Program-made: the position numbers and the translations under genes
From: Clostridium jeddahitimonense
GTDB lineage: Bacteria; Bacillota; Clostridia; Clostridiales; Clostridiaceae
NCBI GenBank assembly: GCA_000753455.2
Contig: LM994670.1
Span: forward strand, 1,309,816 to 1,360,131
Length of the DNA: 50,316 bases
Direction: 5' to 3'
Shown here: positions 16,165 through 25,736 of the stretch, one piece after another
Layout: the number at the start of each line of letters is the position of its first letter
How positions within the stretch are numbered: position 1 is the first letter of the stretch
The notes under the pieces: model-generated
The model's input: the letters and a program-made list of their open reading frames with translations, nothing else
Database searches by the model: none
What the model was told of the DNA's origin: nothing

Positions 16165-17189
16165 TTAAAGGTAAATACAAATCGATATTGGCCAAAGTAG
16201 GTATAGTTTTTATAGTTGTATTAATTTTGCTGATTTATTTCTTTTATGAGCCAGTTCGTTCGGTGATAAATTTGATATTAATATCATTTATTATAGCATA
16301 TGCAATTAAACCTCTTAGAAACTATTTATGTGATAAATTTAGAATTTCTAAAAGAATATCATCACTTATAATAATTCTCTTATCTTTAGGGATATTTACC
16401 ACTATAATATATTTTATTGTTCCTACTATAATATATGAAAGCGGTAATTTTGGAATTATGCTTGATAATATTGAGTTATATTTAATGAATATGGCTAGTA
16501 AGTTTAATTTAAGTGATTTAAGTTTATTTGAAACAGCTTATATTCAAATAAATGAGAAGATAAACTTATTTCTAGCATCCTTATCAGGAAATTTAATAGA
16601 TAACATAGCATCGATATTAGAGAATTTAGTAGGATTTGCTATAATTCCTGTAGTAGCGTATTACTTTTTAGCTGATGGGGAGCTGATATATAATAAAATG
16701 CTATTAATTTTTCCAACAGATAAAAGGATTTTAATTAGAAAGATTAATAGTAATATTGATAAAGTGTTGAGTAGATATATAGTTAGTCAATTATTATTAT
16801 CAGTAATTATTGGAGTTCTGACATTTATAATGTTACTAGTATTAGGAATAAAGTTACCTCTTATATTAGCTATATTAAATGCCATAGCTAATATTATCCC
16901 TTACTTTGGACCAATAATAGGGGGAGTTCCTATGGTGTTAATAGCTTTACTTCAATCGCCTACAAAAGCAATTTTAGCTCTAATAGGAGCTTTTTTAATA
17001 CAACAGATTGAAGGTGATTTACTTGCACCTAAAATTACTGGTGTATGTATCAACTTCCATCCTATAATAATTATAATATTGCTTATATTAGGTGGTAAAA
17101 TCGGAGGAGTTGCTGGAATGGTATTAGCAGTTCCGATATTAGTTATAGTAAAAGTTATATATGATGATATTAATTATTACTTATTTTAA
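16161..17189 (+). CDS. AI-2E family permease (YrrI-like)
   Basis: A 342-residue polytopic membrane protein with about seven or eight hydrophobic segments. The family signature is visible in the C-terminal half: NIIPYFGPIIGG, then IQQIEGDLLAPKITG, then GGKIGGVAGMVLAVP. This family includes AI-2 exporters and cation/proton antiporters; the substrate here cannot be read. Its position directly upstream of alaS is conserved in Bacillus (yrrI) and clostridia. It starts at ATG 16161, overlapping the PRC protein stop by 4 bases. Confidence 0.85.
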   Translation: MIKGKYKSILAKVGIVFIVVLILLIYFFYEPVRSVINLILISFIIAYAIKPLRNYLCDKFRISKRISSLIIILLSLGIFTTIIYFIVPTIIYESGNFGIMLDNIELYLMNMASKFNLSDLSLFETAYIQINEKINLFLASLSGNLIDNIASILENLVGFAIIPVVAYYFLADGELIYNKMLLIFPTDKRILIRKINSNIDKVLSRYIVSQLLLSVIIGVLTFIMLLVLGIKLPLILAILNAIANIIPYFGPIIGGVPMVLIALLQSPTKAILALIGAFLIQQIEGDLLAPKITGVCINFHPIIIIILLILGGKIGGVAGMVLAVPILVIVKVIYDDINYYLF

Positions 17190-17198
17190 TGATAATAA

Positions 17199-17227
17199 TT
17201 GACATAATGACATAAATAAACTATAAT
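17199..17227 (+). promoter_or_regulatory. Perfect-consensus SigA promoter of the alaS T-box leader
   Basis: TTGACA (17199-17204), exactly 17 bases, then TATAAT (17222-17227). It starts 9 bases after the permease stop. Predicted start is near 17234, giving a leader of about 280 bases. Confidence 0.85.
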
Positions 17228-17251
17228 TTGCCTAGGAATATTGAATTAAAT

Positions 17252-17450
17252 ATAAAAGACAATGAAAAGAATGAGTAGGTATGTAATAAATATAAAGAGA
17301 GGAAGTGGATGGTGTAAACTTCTTATTTATCATATTGAAGCTATCTTGGAGTCTTTATGCTTTAAGTGATGTGTGAATTAGCGCATAATTAGGGTGGTAC
17401 CGCGGAATTTAAGTTTTCGTCCCTTGTCTTTAGGGATGGAGACTTTTTTA
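17252..17450 (+). ncRNA. T-box riboswitch (alanine), alaS leader
   Basis: A tRNA-sensing leader. Seen: the stem I region with AGAGAGGAAGTGGATGG at about 17294, a specifier-loop GCT (Ala codon, 17340-17342) followed by A, the conserved T-box AGGGTGGTACCGCGG at 17391-17405, and the competing terminator at 17412-17449. Uncharged tRNA-Ala would pair with GCT and, through its NCCA end, with the TGGT bulge, allowing readthrough into alaS. The 5' limit is approximate. The specifier assignment fits the downstream gene. Confidence 0.93.
17412..17449 (+). terminator. T-box attenuator terminator
   Basis: AGTTTTCGTCCCT and AGGGATGGAGACT form a 13-bp stem with G-U pairs and a 7-base loop, followed by T6. 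The T-box antiterminator excludes it. Confidence 0.9.
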
Positions 17451-17512
17451 TTATATTTAAATTTATTTTAGTGAAAATACTAATTATAGCAAGAAGTTTT
17501 GGAGGTAATTTT

Positions 17513-20161
17513 ATGCAGTTCATAGGAGCAAATGAATTAAGAGAGCAATTTTTAAAGTTCTTTGAGTCAAAAGAACACTTAAGAATGGAGAGTTTTCCAT
17601 TAGTACCTAAAAATGATAATAGTTTATTATTGATTAATGCAGGTATGGCACCGCTTAAGCCATATTTTACAGGAATACAAACTCCACCAAGTAAAAGGGT
17701 AACTACATGTCAAAAATGTATAAGAACTGGTGATATTGAGAACGTTGGTAAGACATCAAGACATGGTACTTTCTTTGAAATGTTAGGAAACTTCTCTTTT
17801 GGAGATTATTTTAAAAATGAAATTATTCCATGGTCATGGGAATTTGTAACACAAGTCTTAAAGTTACCTAAAGATAAACTGTACGTAACTATCTACTTAG
17901 AAGATGATGAAGCATATGATATATGGACTTCAAAAACAGATATAGATCCAAATAGAATTTTTAGATTAGGTAAAGATGATAACTTCTGGGAAGTTGGAAC
18001 AGTTGGGCCATGTGGACCTTGTACTGAAATTCACTTTGATAGAGGCGTAGATGTAGCACCTGTTACGAATGTAGAAGATTTTGTGGCAGCTTCTGATGCT
18101 GATAGAATAGTTGAATTCTGGAATCTAGTATTTATTCAATTTGATAAGCAAGAAGATGGAAGTTATGCTTCATTAAAGAATAAAAATATAGATACTGGTA
18201 TGGGGTTAGAAAGAATTGCAACTATAATGCAAGGCGTTGATAATATCTTTGAAATAGATACAGTTAAAAATATATTAAATAGAGTATCTAAATTATCAGG
18301 TGTTGAATACGGAAAAGATAGTAATATAGATGTATCTTTAAGAATAATAACTGACCATGTTAAGGCGGTAACAATGCTTATATCTGATGGAGTTCAACCA
18401 AGTAATGAAGGTAGGGGTTATGTCTTAAGAAGATTACTTAGAAGAGCTGCTAGACATGGAAGACTTCTTGGAATTAAGGGATTATTCCTAAAGGAAGTTG
18501 TAGATGCTGTAATCGAAAATTATGGTGGTTCATACACTCAATTAATAGAAAATAAAGAGTATATAACAAAGATAATTACATTAGAAGAAGAAAGATTTAA
18601 TGAAACTATAGATGCTGGTATGAATATATTATCAGGTTACATAGCAGAATTGGAGGAAGCTGGTACTAAAGTTTTAAGTGGAGAAAAAGCATTTAAGCTT
18701 TATGATACTTACGGGTTCCCTATAGAATTAACAGAAGAAATTCTTGAAGAAAAAGAAATGGCTGTTGATTCAGATGAGTTTAAAAAAGAAATGGAAGCTC
18801 AAAGAGAAAGGGCTAGAAGTGCAAGAGGCGAAACTTCATATATGGGAAGTGAAGAGGTTCCAATAAATAAAGTTAAGGCTGATGTATTAACAGAATTTGT
18901 TGGATATACTGATACTGTTGCAACAGGAAAGGTTGTTATTCTTGCTACTGATGAAGAGTTTGTAGAAGAGTTATCAGTAGGAAATAAAGGATATATTTTA
19001 ACTGATAAAACTCCATTTTATGCAGAAATGGGTGGTCAAATAGGAGACACCGGTATAATAGAGGGGCAAAATGGAAGTGCATTAGTTTATAATACTAAGA
19101 AAAATGTTGGTGGAAAAACTATTCATTATGTTGAAGTTAAAACAGGGACTATAAAAAATGGAGATGTTGTAACTTTAAATGTTGATAAAGCTAGAAGAGG
19201 AAGCGTTTGTAAAAATCATACAGCTACGCATATGTTACAAGCAGCATTAAAAGAAATAGTTGGATCACATATACATCAAGCTGGTTCTTATGTTGACAAT
19301 GAAAGATTAAGATTCGACTTTACTCATTTCCAAGGGTTAACGGTTGAAGAGATTGAAAAGGTTGAAGATTTAGTAAATGAAAAGATAATGGAAGTTGATT
19401 CAGTGTCTACTGAACTAATGACTATTGATGAAGCTAAAGCTTCTGGAGCAACTGCTTTATTTGATGAAAAATACGGAGATAAAGTAAGGGTTGTAGCAGC
19501 TGGTGAGTTCTCTAAAGAATTATGCGGTGGTACTCACGTAAGTAATGTAGGAGAAATTGGTTTCTTTAAAATTATATCTGAAACTGGAGTTGCTGCAGGT
19601 ATAAGAAGAATAGAAGCTTTAACTGGAAGAAATGCTATAAGATATATGGAAGAGAAGCAAAGACTGCTAAAAGAAGCTTGTGCCACTTTAAAATGTAATG
19701 AAAAAGATATTTTAAAGAAAATTAATTCACAAGGAAGTGAGTTAAAGGAAAAAGATAAGGAAATAGCTGAGTTAAAAGCTAAACTTACTTCTGGTGCAGA
19801 AGATGATATATTAAATTCAGCAAGAGATATAGCTGGGGTTAAGGTCGTAGCTTATGGGTTAGAAGGCGTTGATGGAAATGCATTAAGAGATTTAGCTGAC
19901 AAAATAAGAAGCAAGATGAATAGTGGTGTAGTAATTTTATTAAGTAATGGTGGAGATAAGGTTAATCTAGTTGCTATGTCATCTAAAGATGTTTTAGCTA
20001 ATGGAATTCACTGTGGAAAAATTATAAAAGAAGTTGCTGCTGTTGTTGGCGGTGGCGGTGGAGGAAGACCAGATATGGCTCAAGCAGGTGGTAAGAATCC
20101 AAGTAATATTTCTAAAGCTATTGAAGTTGCATACGAAGTTGTAGAAAATTTAGTTAAGTAA
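17513..20161 (+). CDS. alaS: Alanyl-tRNA synthetase
   Basis: An 882-residue class II synthetase. The N-terminal catalytic domain contains [16 protein letters not shown] and [13 protein letters not shown]. The editing domain has zinc ligands His569/His573 (HTATH) and Cys671/His675 (CGGTH). The C-terminal DHHA1/C-Ala domain has the glycine run [15 protein letters not shown]. Length is normal for the family. ATG 17513, behind GGAGG (17501-17505), is chosen over the in-frame GTG at 17471, which has no ribosome binding site and would place the start just after the attenuator. Controlled by the alanine T-box. Confidence 0.97.
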   Translation: MQFIGANELREQFLKFFESKEHLRMESFPLVPKNDNSLLLINAGMAPLKPYFTGIQTPPSKRVTTCQKCIRTGDIENVGKTSRHGTFFEMLGNFSFGDYFKNEIIPWSWEFVTQVLKLPKDKLYVTIYLEDDEAYDIWTSKTDIDPNRIFRLGKDDNFWEVGTVGPCGPCTEIHFDRGVDVAPVTNVEDFVAASDADRIVEFWNLVFIQFDKQEDGSYASLKNKNIDTGMGLERIATIMQGVDNIFEIDTVKNILNRVSKLSGVEYGKDSNIDVSLRIITDHVKAVTMLISDGVQPSNEGRGYVLRRLLRRAARHGRLLGIKGLFLKEVVDAVIENYGGSYTQLIENKEYITKIITLEEERFNETIDAGMNILSGYIAELEEAGTKVLSGEKAFKLYDTYGFPIELTEEILEEKEMAVDSDEFKKEMEAQRERARSARGETSYMGSEEVPINKVKADVLTEFVGYTDTVATGKVVILATDEEFVEELSVGNKGYILTDKTPFYAEMGGQIGDTGIIEGQNGSALVYNTKKNVGGKTIHYVEVKTGTIKNGDVVTLNVDKARRGSVCKNHTATHMLQAALKEIVGSHIHQAGSYVDNERLRFDFTHFQGLTVEEIEKVEDLVNEKIMEVDSVSTELMTIDEAKASGATALFDEKYGDKVRVVAAGEFSKELCGGTHVSNVGEIGFFKIISETGVAAGIRRIEALTGRNAIRYMEEKQRLLKEACATLKCNEKDILKKINSQGSELKEKDKEIAELKAKLTSGAEDDILNSARDIAGVKVVAYGLEGVDGNALRDLADKIRSKMNSGVVILLSNGGDKVNLVAMSSKDVLANGIHCGKIIKEVAAVVGGGGGGRPDMAQAGGKNPSNISKAIEVAYEVVENLVK

Positions 20162-20262
20162 AATAGTATACTTTTATAAAAAGTTGTTATATAATTAAGT
20201 TAACAATATTTGAATAAATAATCTAAAAATGATAATACTATTAATAGTTGTAAAACACGTAA

Positions 20263-20294
20263 GGGGGTGAGCTGCAAGTAAGCAGCACATTATG
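20263..20294 (+). promoter_or_regulatory. Hairpin-bridged ribosome binding site of ireB
   Basis: GGGGGTG (20263-20269) is 22 bases from the ATG at 20292, too far for normal initiation. Between them GCTGC (20271-20275) and GCAGC (20282-20286) can form a stem with loop AAGTAA, leaving ACATT (5 bases) before the ATG. Folding would restore normal spacing. No other Shine-Dalgarno sequence is present. Confidence 0.6.
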
Positions 20295-20549
20295 GAAAAC
20301 AATCTTGATAGAACAATGCAATTTAATTTAGGTGTTGATAAAGAGGATTTAACAAAGTCTATATTAACTGATGTATATAAGGCATTAAAAGAAAAAGGAT
20401 ATAATCCTGTAAACCAATTAGTTGGATACTTAATTTCAGGAGACCCTTCTTACATTACAAGTTACAACGGAGCAAGGGCTTTACTTAGAAAGCTTGAAAG
20501 AGATGAAATACTAGAAGAAGTAATAAAATCTTATTTAGAAATAAAGTAG
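20292..20549 (+). CDS. ireB: IreB family regulatory phosphoprotein (UPF0297)
   Basis: An 85-residue cytoplasmic protein with the family pattern [29 protein letters not shown] and [20 protein letters not shown]. IreB in Enterococcus is a substrate of the PASTA kinase IreK and affects cephalosporin tolerance; the N-terminal Thr in DRTMQF is the expected phosphosite region. The order alaS-ireB-ruvX-DUF1292 is strongly conserved in Firmicutes. The start is fixed by family alignment at ATG 20292, despite the long distance to the ribosome binding site. Confidence 0.93.
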   Translation: MENNLDRTMQFNLGVDKEDLTKSILTDVYKALKEKGYNPVNQLVGYLISGDPSYITSYNGARALLRKLERDEILEEVIKSYLEIK

Positions 20550-20580
20550 AAAGTGCCCGTTAATCGGGCACTTTTAATTT
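20550..20580 (+). terminator. Hairpin between ireB and ruvX
   Basis: AAAGTGCCCG and CGGGCACTTT form a perfect 10-bp GC-rich stem with a TTAAT loop. The tail is only TAATTTAA, so termination may be partial. The ruvX ribosome binding site follows at once. Confidence 0.6.
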
Positions 20581-20592
20581 AAGGAGTTTTTA

Positions 20593-21012
20593 ATGCGAAT
20601 ATTAGGACTAGATGTAGGATCAAAAACTATAGGAGTAGCGTTAAGCGATCCTTTAGGATGGACTGCACAAGGAATTACTACTATTAGAAGGACAAAAAAA
20701 GAACAAGATATAGAAGAAGTTCATAAGATATGTAAGGAGTATGGTGTAGAGACTATAGTTGTTGGATTACCTAAGAATATGAATGGAACTATAGGAGAGT
20801 CTGGAGAAAGAGTTATGGCTTTAGCAGAGCTAATAAAAGAAAAAACTGGATTGCCTATAGAGATGTGGGATGAAAGATTAACTACAGTGGCTGCACATAG
20901 AGCTATGCTTGAGGCAGATCTTTCTAGAGGAAAGAGAAAAAAAATAGTAGATAAGATAGCAGCAATATATATACTTCAAGGTTATCTTGACAAGTTGAGA
21001 CTTAGTAAATAA
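20593..21012 (+). CDS. ruvX: RuvX/YqgF RNase H-fold nuclease
   Basis: A 139-residue protein with the RNase H-like acidic residues in [16 protein letters not shown] at the N-terminus, [11 protein letters not shown] in the middle, and WDERLTT plus [14 protein letters not shown] at the C-terminus. The family was predicted to resolve Holliday junctions and is known to process the 5' end of 16S rRNA precursors. ATG 20593 has AAGGAG upstream. It stands between ireB and a DUF1292 gene, the standard order. Confidence 0.94.
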   Translation: MRILGLDVGSKTIGVALSDPLGWTAQGITTIRRTKKEQDIEEVHKICKEYGVETIVVGLPKNMNGTIGESGERVMALAELIKEKTGLPIEMWDERLTTVAAHRAMLEADLSRGKRKKIVDKIAAIYILQGYLDKLRLSK

Positions 21013-21134
21013 TCAGTGCTAATGATGGAGTCACTTATTTATAGGAAAGAGTTCTTTCTGATAAGATTCGTTTAGTGAATAACAATTGATAATATATTAA
21101 ATTTAAAATTAAGATGATTTAAAGGAGAAAAAAT

Positions 21135-21407
21135 ATGGAAAAAGAATTAGAAAACATTAAATTATATGATGAAGATGGAAATGAAATAAACTTAAAGGTT
21201 ATAGCTTTTTTTGATGTAGTTAATCCAGATAATGATGAAAAATGTGAATATGTTATAGTAGAAGATGAAGCATATCCAGATGAAAATCCATTTGCTTTAA
21301 AAGTAATAAAAGATGAAAATGGAGAAGAGTTCTTTGAACTTATAGATAATGAAGTAGAACTTGCAGCTGTAGAAGAAGCGTATAATACTATTTTTATTGA
21401 TGAATAA
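21135..21407 (+). CDS. DUF1292 family acidic protein (YrzB-like)
   Basis: A 90-residue very acidic protein with the family pattern YDEDGNEINLKVIAFFDV, Y(V/I)IVEDE, and FALKVIKDENGEEFFELIDNE. No catalytic residues are apparent and the function of the family is unknown. Conserved as the third gene of the ireB-ruvX-yrzB unit. The ribosome binding site AAAGGAG lies before ATG 21135. The fur-type gene starts 20 bases after its stop. Confidence 0.9.
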   Translation: MEKELENIKLYDEDGNEINLKVIAFFDVVNPDNDEKCEYVIVEDEAYPDENPFALKVIKDENGEEFFELIDNEVELAAVEEAYNTIFIDE

Positions 21408-21427
21408 ATATAAGAAGAGGTGTTATA

Positions 21428-21892
21428 ATGGGAGGAAATAGTATTAACATAAACGAATTGAAAGAAAACTTAAAGGAAAAGGGATATAAATTAACGCCTC
21501 AAAGAAGAGCTATACTTGATATAATAATTGATAAAGAAGGCCAACATTTAACTGCAGAAGAGATTTATGATGAAGTAAAAAAAATATGTCCTGATATAGG
21601 GTTAGCAACAGTATACAGAACAGTATTACTTTTAGAAGAAGTTAATGTCATATATAAATTAGATCTAAATGATGGATGTAGTAGATATGAATTAGTTCAT
21701 AGTGATGAAGAGCATAGACATCATCATTTAGTATGCAATAAATGTAAAAAAGTTTTTGAAGTTCAAGATGATTTATTAGAGGAATTAGAAGAAAGAATAG
21801 AGAAAACTTATAAATTTAAGATATTAGACCATAGCGTTAAGTTTTTTGGAATTTGTTCAGATTGTTGTGACCATAAAGAAGAGCTTAAATAA
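21428..21892 (+). CDS. fur: Fur-family metal-dependent repressor
   Basis: A 154-residue regulator. The winged helix (about 10-90) includes YKLTPQRRAILDII and PDIGLATVYRTVLLLEE. The metal-sensing region is HSDEEHRHHHLVCNKCKKV, and two CxxC pairs (CNKC, CSDC) form the structural zinc site. The fur-type gene at this place after DUF1292 is the usual iron regulator in clostridia, so Fur is preferred over PerR or Zur; sequence alone does not fully separate them. Confidence 0.85.
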   Translation: MGGNSININELKENLKEKGYKLTPQRRAILDIIIDKEGQHLTAEEIYDEVKKICPDIGLATVYRTVLLLEEVNVIYKLDLNDGCSRYELVHSDEEHRHHHLVCNKCKKVFEVQDDLLEELEERIEKTYKFKILDHSVKFFGICSDCCDHKEELK

Positions 21893-21957
21893 GGGGTAAC
21901 TCTCGCTTAAGAGCGTGATTTAATACATATACAAGAAAGATATGAAGGAGGGGACAT

Positions 21958-23625
21958 ATGAAAAACGAAAAGGCTAAAGTTAAGATTATTCCTTTAGGTG
22001 GAGTAAACGAGATTGGAAAGAATCTAACAGCTATTGAATACAAAAATGATATTGTTATAATAGACTGTGGCCTAAGATTTCCAGATGAAGATATGTTTGG
22101 TATTGATTTGGTTATTCCAGATATAACGTATCTTATTAAAAATAGAGAGAGAGTTACAGGAATTTTTCTAACTCACGGGCACGAAGATCATATAGGAGCA
22201 TTACCATATGTTTTAAAACAGTTAAATGTACCGGTATATGGAACAAAATTAACTTTAGGAATTGTTGAAACAAAGCTTAAGGAACATGGTTTATTAAGCA
22301 CAACAGAATTAATTAGGGTTAAACCAAGAGATGTTATAAGACTTAATTCTGTTTCAGTAGAATTTATAAAAACAAATCACTCTATAGCAGATTCGGTTGC
22401 TATAGCAATTCATACTCCATTAGGAGTTGTACTTCATACAGGAGACTTTAAAGTAGATTATACACCAATTGATGGTGAACCAATGGATTTTGCAAGATTT
22501 TCAGAGTTAGGTAAAAAGGGCGTTCTTGTAATGATGGCTGACTCAACTAATGTTGAAAGACCTGGATACACTATGTCAGAAAGAGTGGTTGGAGAAAGTT
22601 TAGTAAAAATATTTGGTAAAGCAAAAGGAAGAATTATAATAGCTACTTTTGCATCTAATATCCATAGAATTCAGCAGATAATAGAAGCTGGTAAAATATA
22701 TGGTAGAAAAGTTGCAGTTTCAGGAAGAAGTATGGAAAACAATATGCAAGTTGCTATGGAACTTGGTTATATTGATGTAGATAAGGAAACACTTATAGGT
22801 ATAGATCATATTAATAAATATAATGATGATGAATTAGTAGTTATAACTACTGGAAGTCAAGGAGAGCCTATGTCGGCACTTTCAAGAATGGCTTCATCAG
22901 ACCATAGAAAAGTAAATATAAAACAAGGTGATACAGTTATAATATCTGCAACACCTATTCCTGGAAATGAAAAGTTAGTATCTAGAGTTATTAATCAACT
23001 TTTCAAAAATGGAGCAGAAGTTATTTATGAGTCACTAGCACAAATTCATGTATCAGGTCATGCCTATCAAGAAGAATTAAAATTAATGCAAGCATTAGTA
23101 AAACCAAAATTCTTTATACCAGTTCATGGTGAGTATAGACATCTAAAGAAGCATGGAGAACTTGCTATGACAGTAGGGTTACCAGAAGAAAACCTTGTTA
23201 TTGCTGATATTGGTGATGTAATAGAGGTTACAAGAAATTCTATAAAGAAGAATGGATTAGTAGCAGCAGGTCAAGTATTTGTTGATGGATTAGGTGTTGG
23301 TGACGTTGGAAATATAGTTTTAAGAGATAGAAAGCATTTATCTCAAGATGGTATTTTAACTGTTGTAGTAACTTTATCAAAAGAAAATAAATCAATTGTT
23401 GCCGGACCAGATATTATATCAAGAGGATTTGTATATGTAAGAGAATCTGAGCCGTTAATGGAAGAAGCTAGGGAAATAGTTAAATCAATTTTATTAGAAT
23501 GTGAAGAAAAGAAGATTAATGATTGGGCTACATTGAAATCAAGAGTAAGAGATGAACTTAGAAGTTATTTATATGAAAAGACTAAGAGAAAACCAATGAT
23601 TTTACCAATAATAATGGAAATTTAA
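21958..23625 (+). CDS. rnjA: Ribonuclease J
   Basis: A 555-residue metallo-beta-lactamase/beta-CASP nuclease with 5' exonuclease and endonuclease activity in mRNA decay and rRNA maturation. The metal-binding motif is HGHEDH (73-78), with further His/Asp ligands in HTGDFKVD, the beta-CASP region around TTGSQGEPMSALSRMA, and VSGHAYQEELKLM and PVHGEYRHLKKH toward the C-terminal side. The C-terminal 110 residues fit the RNase J dimerisation domain. ATG 21958 is preceded by GAAGGAGGGG. Length matches RNase J1/J2. Confidence 0.95.
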   Translation: MKNEKAKVKIIPLGGVNEIGKNLTAIEYKNDIVIIDCGLRFPDEDMFGIDLVIPDITYLIKNRERVTGIFLTHGHEDHIGALPYVLKQLNVPVYGTKLTLGIVETKLKEHGLLSTTELIRVKPRDVIRLNSVSVEFIKTNHSIADSVAIAIHTPLGVVLHTGDFKVDYTPIDGEPMDFARFSELGKKGVLVMMADSTNVERPGYTMSERVVGESLVKIFGKAKGRIIIATFASNIHRIQQIIEAGKIYGRKVAVSGRSMENNMQVAMELGYIDVDKETLIGIDHINKYNDDELVVITTGSQGEPMSALSRMASSDHRKVNIKQGDTVIISATPIPGNEKLVSRVINQLFKNGAEVIYESLAQIHVSGHAYQEELKLMQALVKPKFFIPVHGEYRHLKKHGELAMTVGLPEENLVIADIGDVIEVTRNSIKKNGLVAAGQVFVDGLGVGDVGNIVLRDRKHLSQDGILTVVVTLSKENKSIVAGPDIISRGFVYVRESEPLMEEAREIVKSILLECEEKKINDWATLKSRVRDELRSYLYEKTKRKPMILPIIMEI

Positions 23626-23632
23626 CTGAAAG

Positions 23633-23661
23633 TTGACAAGAGGTCAAATAGATAGTAGAAT
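23633..23661 (+). promoter_or_regulatory. Consensus promoter with inverted repeat directly before a terminator
   Basis: TTGACA (23633-23638), a 17-base spacer and TAGAAT (23656-23661). The -35 is part of an inverted repeat, TTGAC-AAGAG-GTCAA (23633-23647). The start point near 23668 is only about 7 bases before the terminator stem. Promoter status is inferred. Confidence 0.5.
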
Positions 23662-23674
23662 AGCTTATAGATTT

Positions 23675-23709
23675 GAAAATTGGATACACGTGTATCCAAT
23701 TTTCTTTTT
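23675..23709 (+). terminator. Terminator formed by a perfect 30-base palindrome
   Basis: The two 15-base arms from GAAAATTGG to CCAATTTTC (23675-23704) are fully self-complementary and are followed by TTTTT. It terminates rnjA and may attenuate transcription from the promoter at 23633. Confidence 0.88.
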
Positions 23710-23822
23710 GGGCAAAATATTTATAGGTTTACATTAAAGCAAAAATAATAATTAAAAGAATTTGAAGCAACTTTTTTAAAAGATTCTGATAAAATTATTA
23801 TTACAATTTGGAGGAAATATAT

Positions 23823-25649
23823 ATGGAATTAATAAGTAGAGACGATATTAGAAATATAGCTATAATAGCTCACGTTGACCATGGTAAGACTACATTAGTT
23901 GATGCTATGTTTAAGGAAAGTCACGTATTTAGATCAAATGAAAAAATTGATGAAAGAGTGATGGATTCAAATGATTTAGAAAAAGAAAGAGGTATAACAA
24001 TTCTTTCTAAGAATACTGCAGTTATGTATAACGATATAAAAATAAATATCGTAGATACTCCAGGACATGCTGACTTTGGTGGAGAAGTTGAACGTGTACT
24101 TGATATGGTAGACTCAGTTTTATTAGTAGTGGACTCTTATGAAGGGCCAATGCCTCAAACTAAGTTCGTTTTAAAGAAAGCTTTAGAATTAAAGTTAAAG
24201 CCAATCGTGGTTATAAATAAAATAGATAAACCTAATGCAAGACCAGAAGAAGTTATTGATGAAGTATTTGAATTATTCTTAGAGTTAGGTGCAGATGATG
24301 AACAGTTAGACTTCCCAATTATATATGCATCAGCAAGAGAAGGTTTTGCAAGATATAATGTTGAAGATACAAATATGGGAATGGAACCATTATTTAAGAC
24401 TGTAATTGAGCATGTTCAATGTCCAACAGGAGATATAAATGGATCTTTCCAAATGCTAGTAACAAGCTTAGATACTAATGAGTATTTAGGGAAAATAGCT
24501 ATAGGTAAAATTCATAGAGGAAAAGTAAGAAAAAATCAACAAGTTGCTTTAGTTAGAAAAGATGGTACAACTTCAACTTATAAAGTTTCAGGTGTATTTG
24601 GTTATAATGGACTACAAAGAGAAGAAGTTCAAGAAGCAGCATTAGGGGATATAATTGCTTTAAGTGGTGTTGTTGATGCAAATATAGGTGAAACTATTGC
24701 AGATTCACAAAATCCAGAAGCTTTACCATACATTGAAATTGATGAACCAACATTAAACATGAACTTTATGGTTAATGATTCACCATTTGCAGGTAGAGAA
24801 GGTGACTTTGTTACATCAAGACATTTAAGAGATAGATTAATGAAAGAATTAGAAACTAACGTAAGTTTAAGAGTTAATGAAATAACTCCAGATTGTTTTG
24901 AGGTTTCAGGAAGAGGAGAATTACATTTATCTATACTTATAGAAACTATGAGAAGAGAAGGGTTTGAACTTCAAGTTTCTAAGCCAAACGTTATATTTAA
25001 AACTATTGATGGTAAAAAGATGGAGCCAATGGAATACTTAACTATAGATGTACCTGAAGAATTCATGGGACCTGTTATGGAAAAGATGGGACCAAGAAAA
25101 GGTGAAATGGTTAATATGACTTCAGCTGTAAATGGATATACTAGATTAGAGTTTAATATACCAGCTAGAGGGCTTATAGGATTTAGAAGTGAGTTTATGA
25201 CTGATACAAAGGGTAACGGTATAATGAACCACGTGTTTAATGGATATGGACCATATAAGGGTGATATTCCAACAAGAAGTAGAGGATCAATAGTTTCATT
25301 TGAACAAGGAGAGGCTATTGCTTACGGATTATTTAATGCTCAAGAAAGAGGAAAGTTATTTATAACTCCAGGAACTCCTGTATATGAGGGAATGATAGTT
25401 GGAGAATGTTCAAGAGCAGAAGATATAGATATAAATGTATGTAAAGGTAAAAAGCTAACTAATACAAGAGCTTCAGGTTCTGATGATGCAGTTAAACTTG
25501 TACCAGTTACTCAATTAACATTAGAGCAATCTTTAGAATTTATAAATCATGATGAGTTAGTAGAAGTTACTCCAATTAACGTAAGAATGAGAAAAAGAGC
25601 ATTAAATGCTGCAGAAAGAAAGAGATTAATAAGTAGAAGTAAAAAATAA
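23823..25649 (+). CDS. typA: Translational GTPase TypA/BipA
   Basis: A 608-residue ribosome-binding GTPase. G1 is [10 protein letters not shown]2 is in the ERGITI segment, G3 is [11 protein letters not shown] and G4 is NKID. EF-G-like domains III and V follow ([19 protein letters not shown]), then the BipA-specific C-terminal domain ([20 protein letters not shown]). It supports 50S subunit assembly and stress adaptation. The start is ATG 23823 behind GGAGG (23810-23814); an in-frame TTG at 23808 overlaps that site and is rejected. A weaker promoter-like pair, TTGAAG-17-TCTGAT (23762-23790), lies upstream. Confidence 0.96.
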   Translation: MELISRDDIRNIAIIAHVDHGKTTLVDAMFKESHVFRSNEKIDERVMDSNDLEKERGITILSKNTAVMYNDIKINIVDTPGHADFGGEVERVLDMVDSVLLVVDSYEGPMPQTKFVLKKALELKLKPIVVINKIDKPNARPEEVIDEVFELFLELGADDEQLDFPIIYASAREGFARYNVEDTNMGMEPLFKTVIEHVQCPTGDINGSFQMLVTSLDTNEYLGKIAIGKIHRGKVRKNQQVALVRKDGTTSTYKVSGVFGYNGLQREEVQEAALGDIIALSGVVDANIGETIADSQNPEALPYIEIDEPTLNMNFMVNDSPFAGREGDFVTSRHLRDRLMKELETNVSLRVNEITPDCFEVSGRGELHLSILIETMRREGFELQVSKPNVIFKTIDGKKMEPMEYLTIDVPEEFMGPVMEKMGPRKGEMVNMTSAVNGYTRLEFNIPARGLIGFRSEFMTDTKGNGIMNHVFNGYGPYKGDIPTRSRGSIVSFEQGEAIAYGLFNAQERGKLFITPGTPVYEGMIVGECSRAEDIDINVCKGKKLTNTRASGSDDAVKLVPVTQLTLEQSLEFINHDELVEVTPINVRMRKRALNAAERKRLISRSKK

Positions 25650-25690
25650 TATCTAAATTTCTTTAAAATTTCATAAAAAAGTATTATAAT

Positions 25691-25718
25691 AGTGAATAGC
25701 CTCTAGGGGCTATTTACT
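25691..25718 (+). other. Hairpin between typA and mltG
   Basis: AGTGAATAGCC (25691-25701) and GGCTATTTACT (25708-25718) form an 11-bp stem with a TCTAGG loop but no T run. It ends about 18 bases before the mltG ATG. TATAAT lies directly upstream at 25685-25690, so it may sit at the 5' end of an mltG transcript. Confidence 0.4.
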
Positions 25719-25736
25719 TATATATAGGGGGTATTT

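Noticed and set aside
17471..17512. GTG start for alaS at 17471
   Set aside because: No ribosome binding site; GGAGG at 17501-17505 fits ATG 17513 and the AlaRS family start.
23675..23704. Perfect 30-base palindrome as a possible recombination or attachment site
   Set aside because: It is followed directly by T5 after the rnjA stop, no repeat copy or integrase is present, and a terminator explains it.
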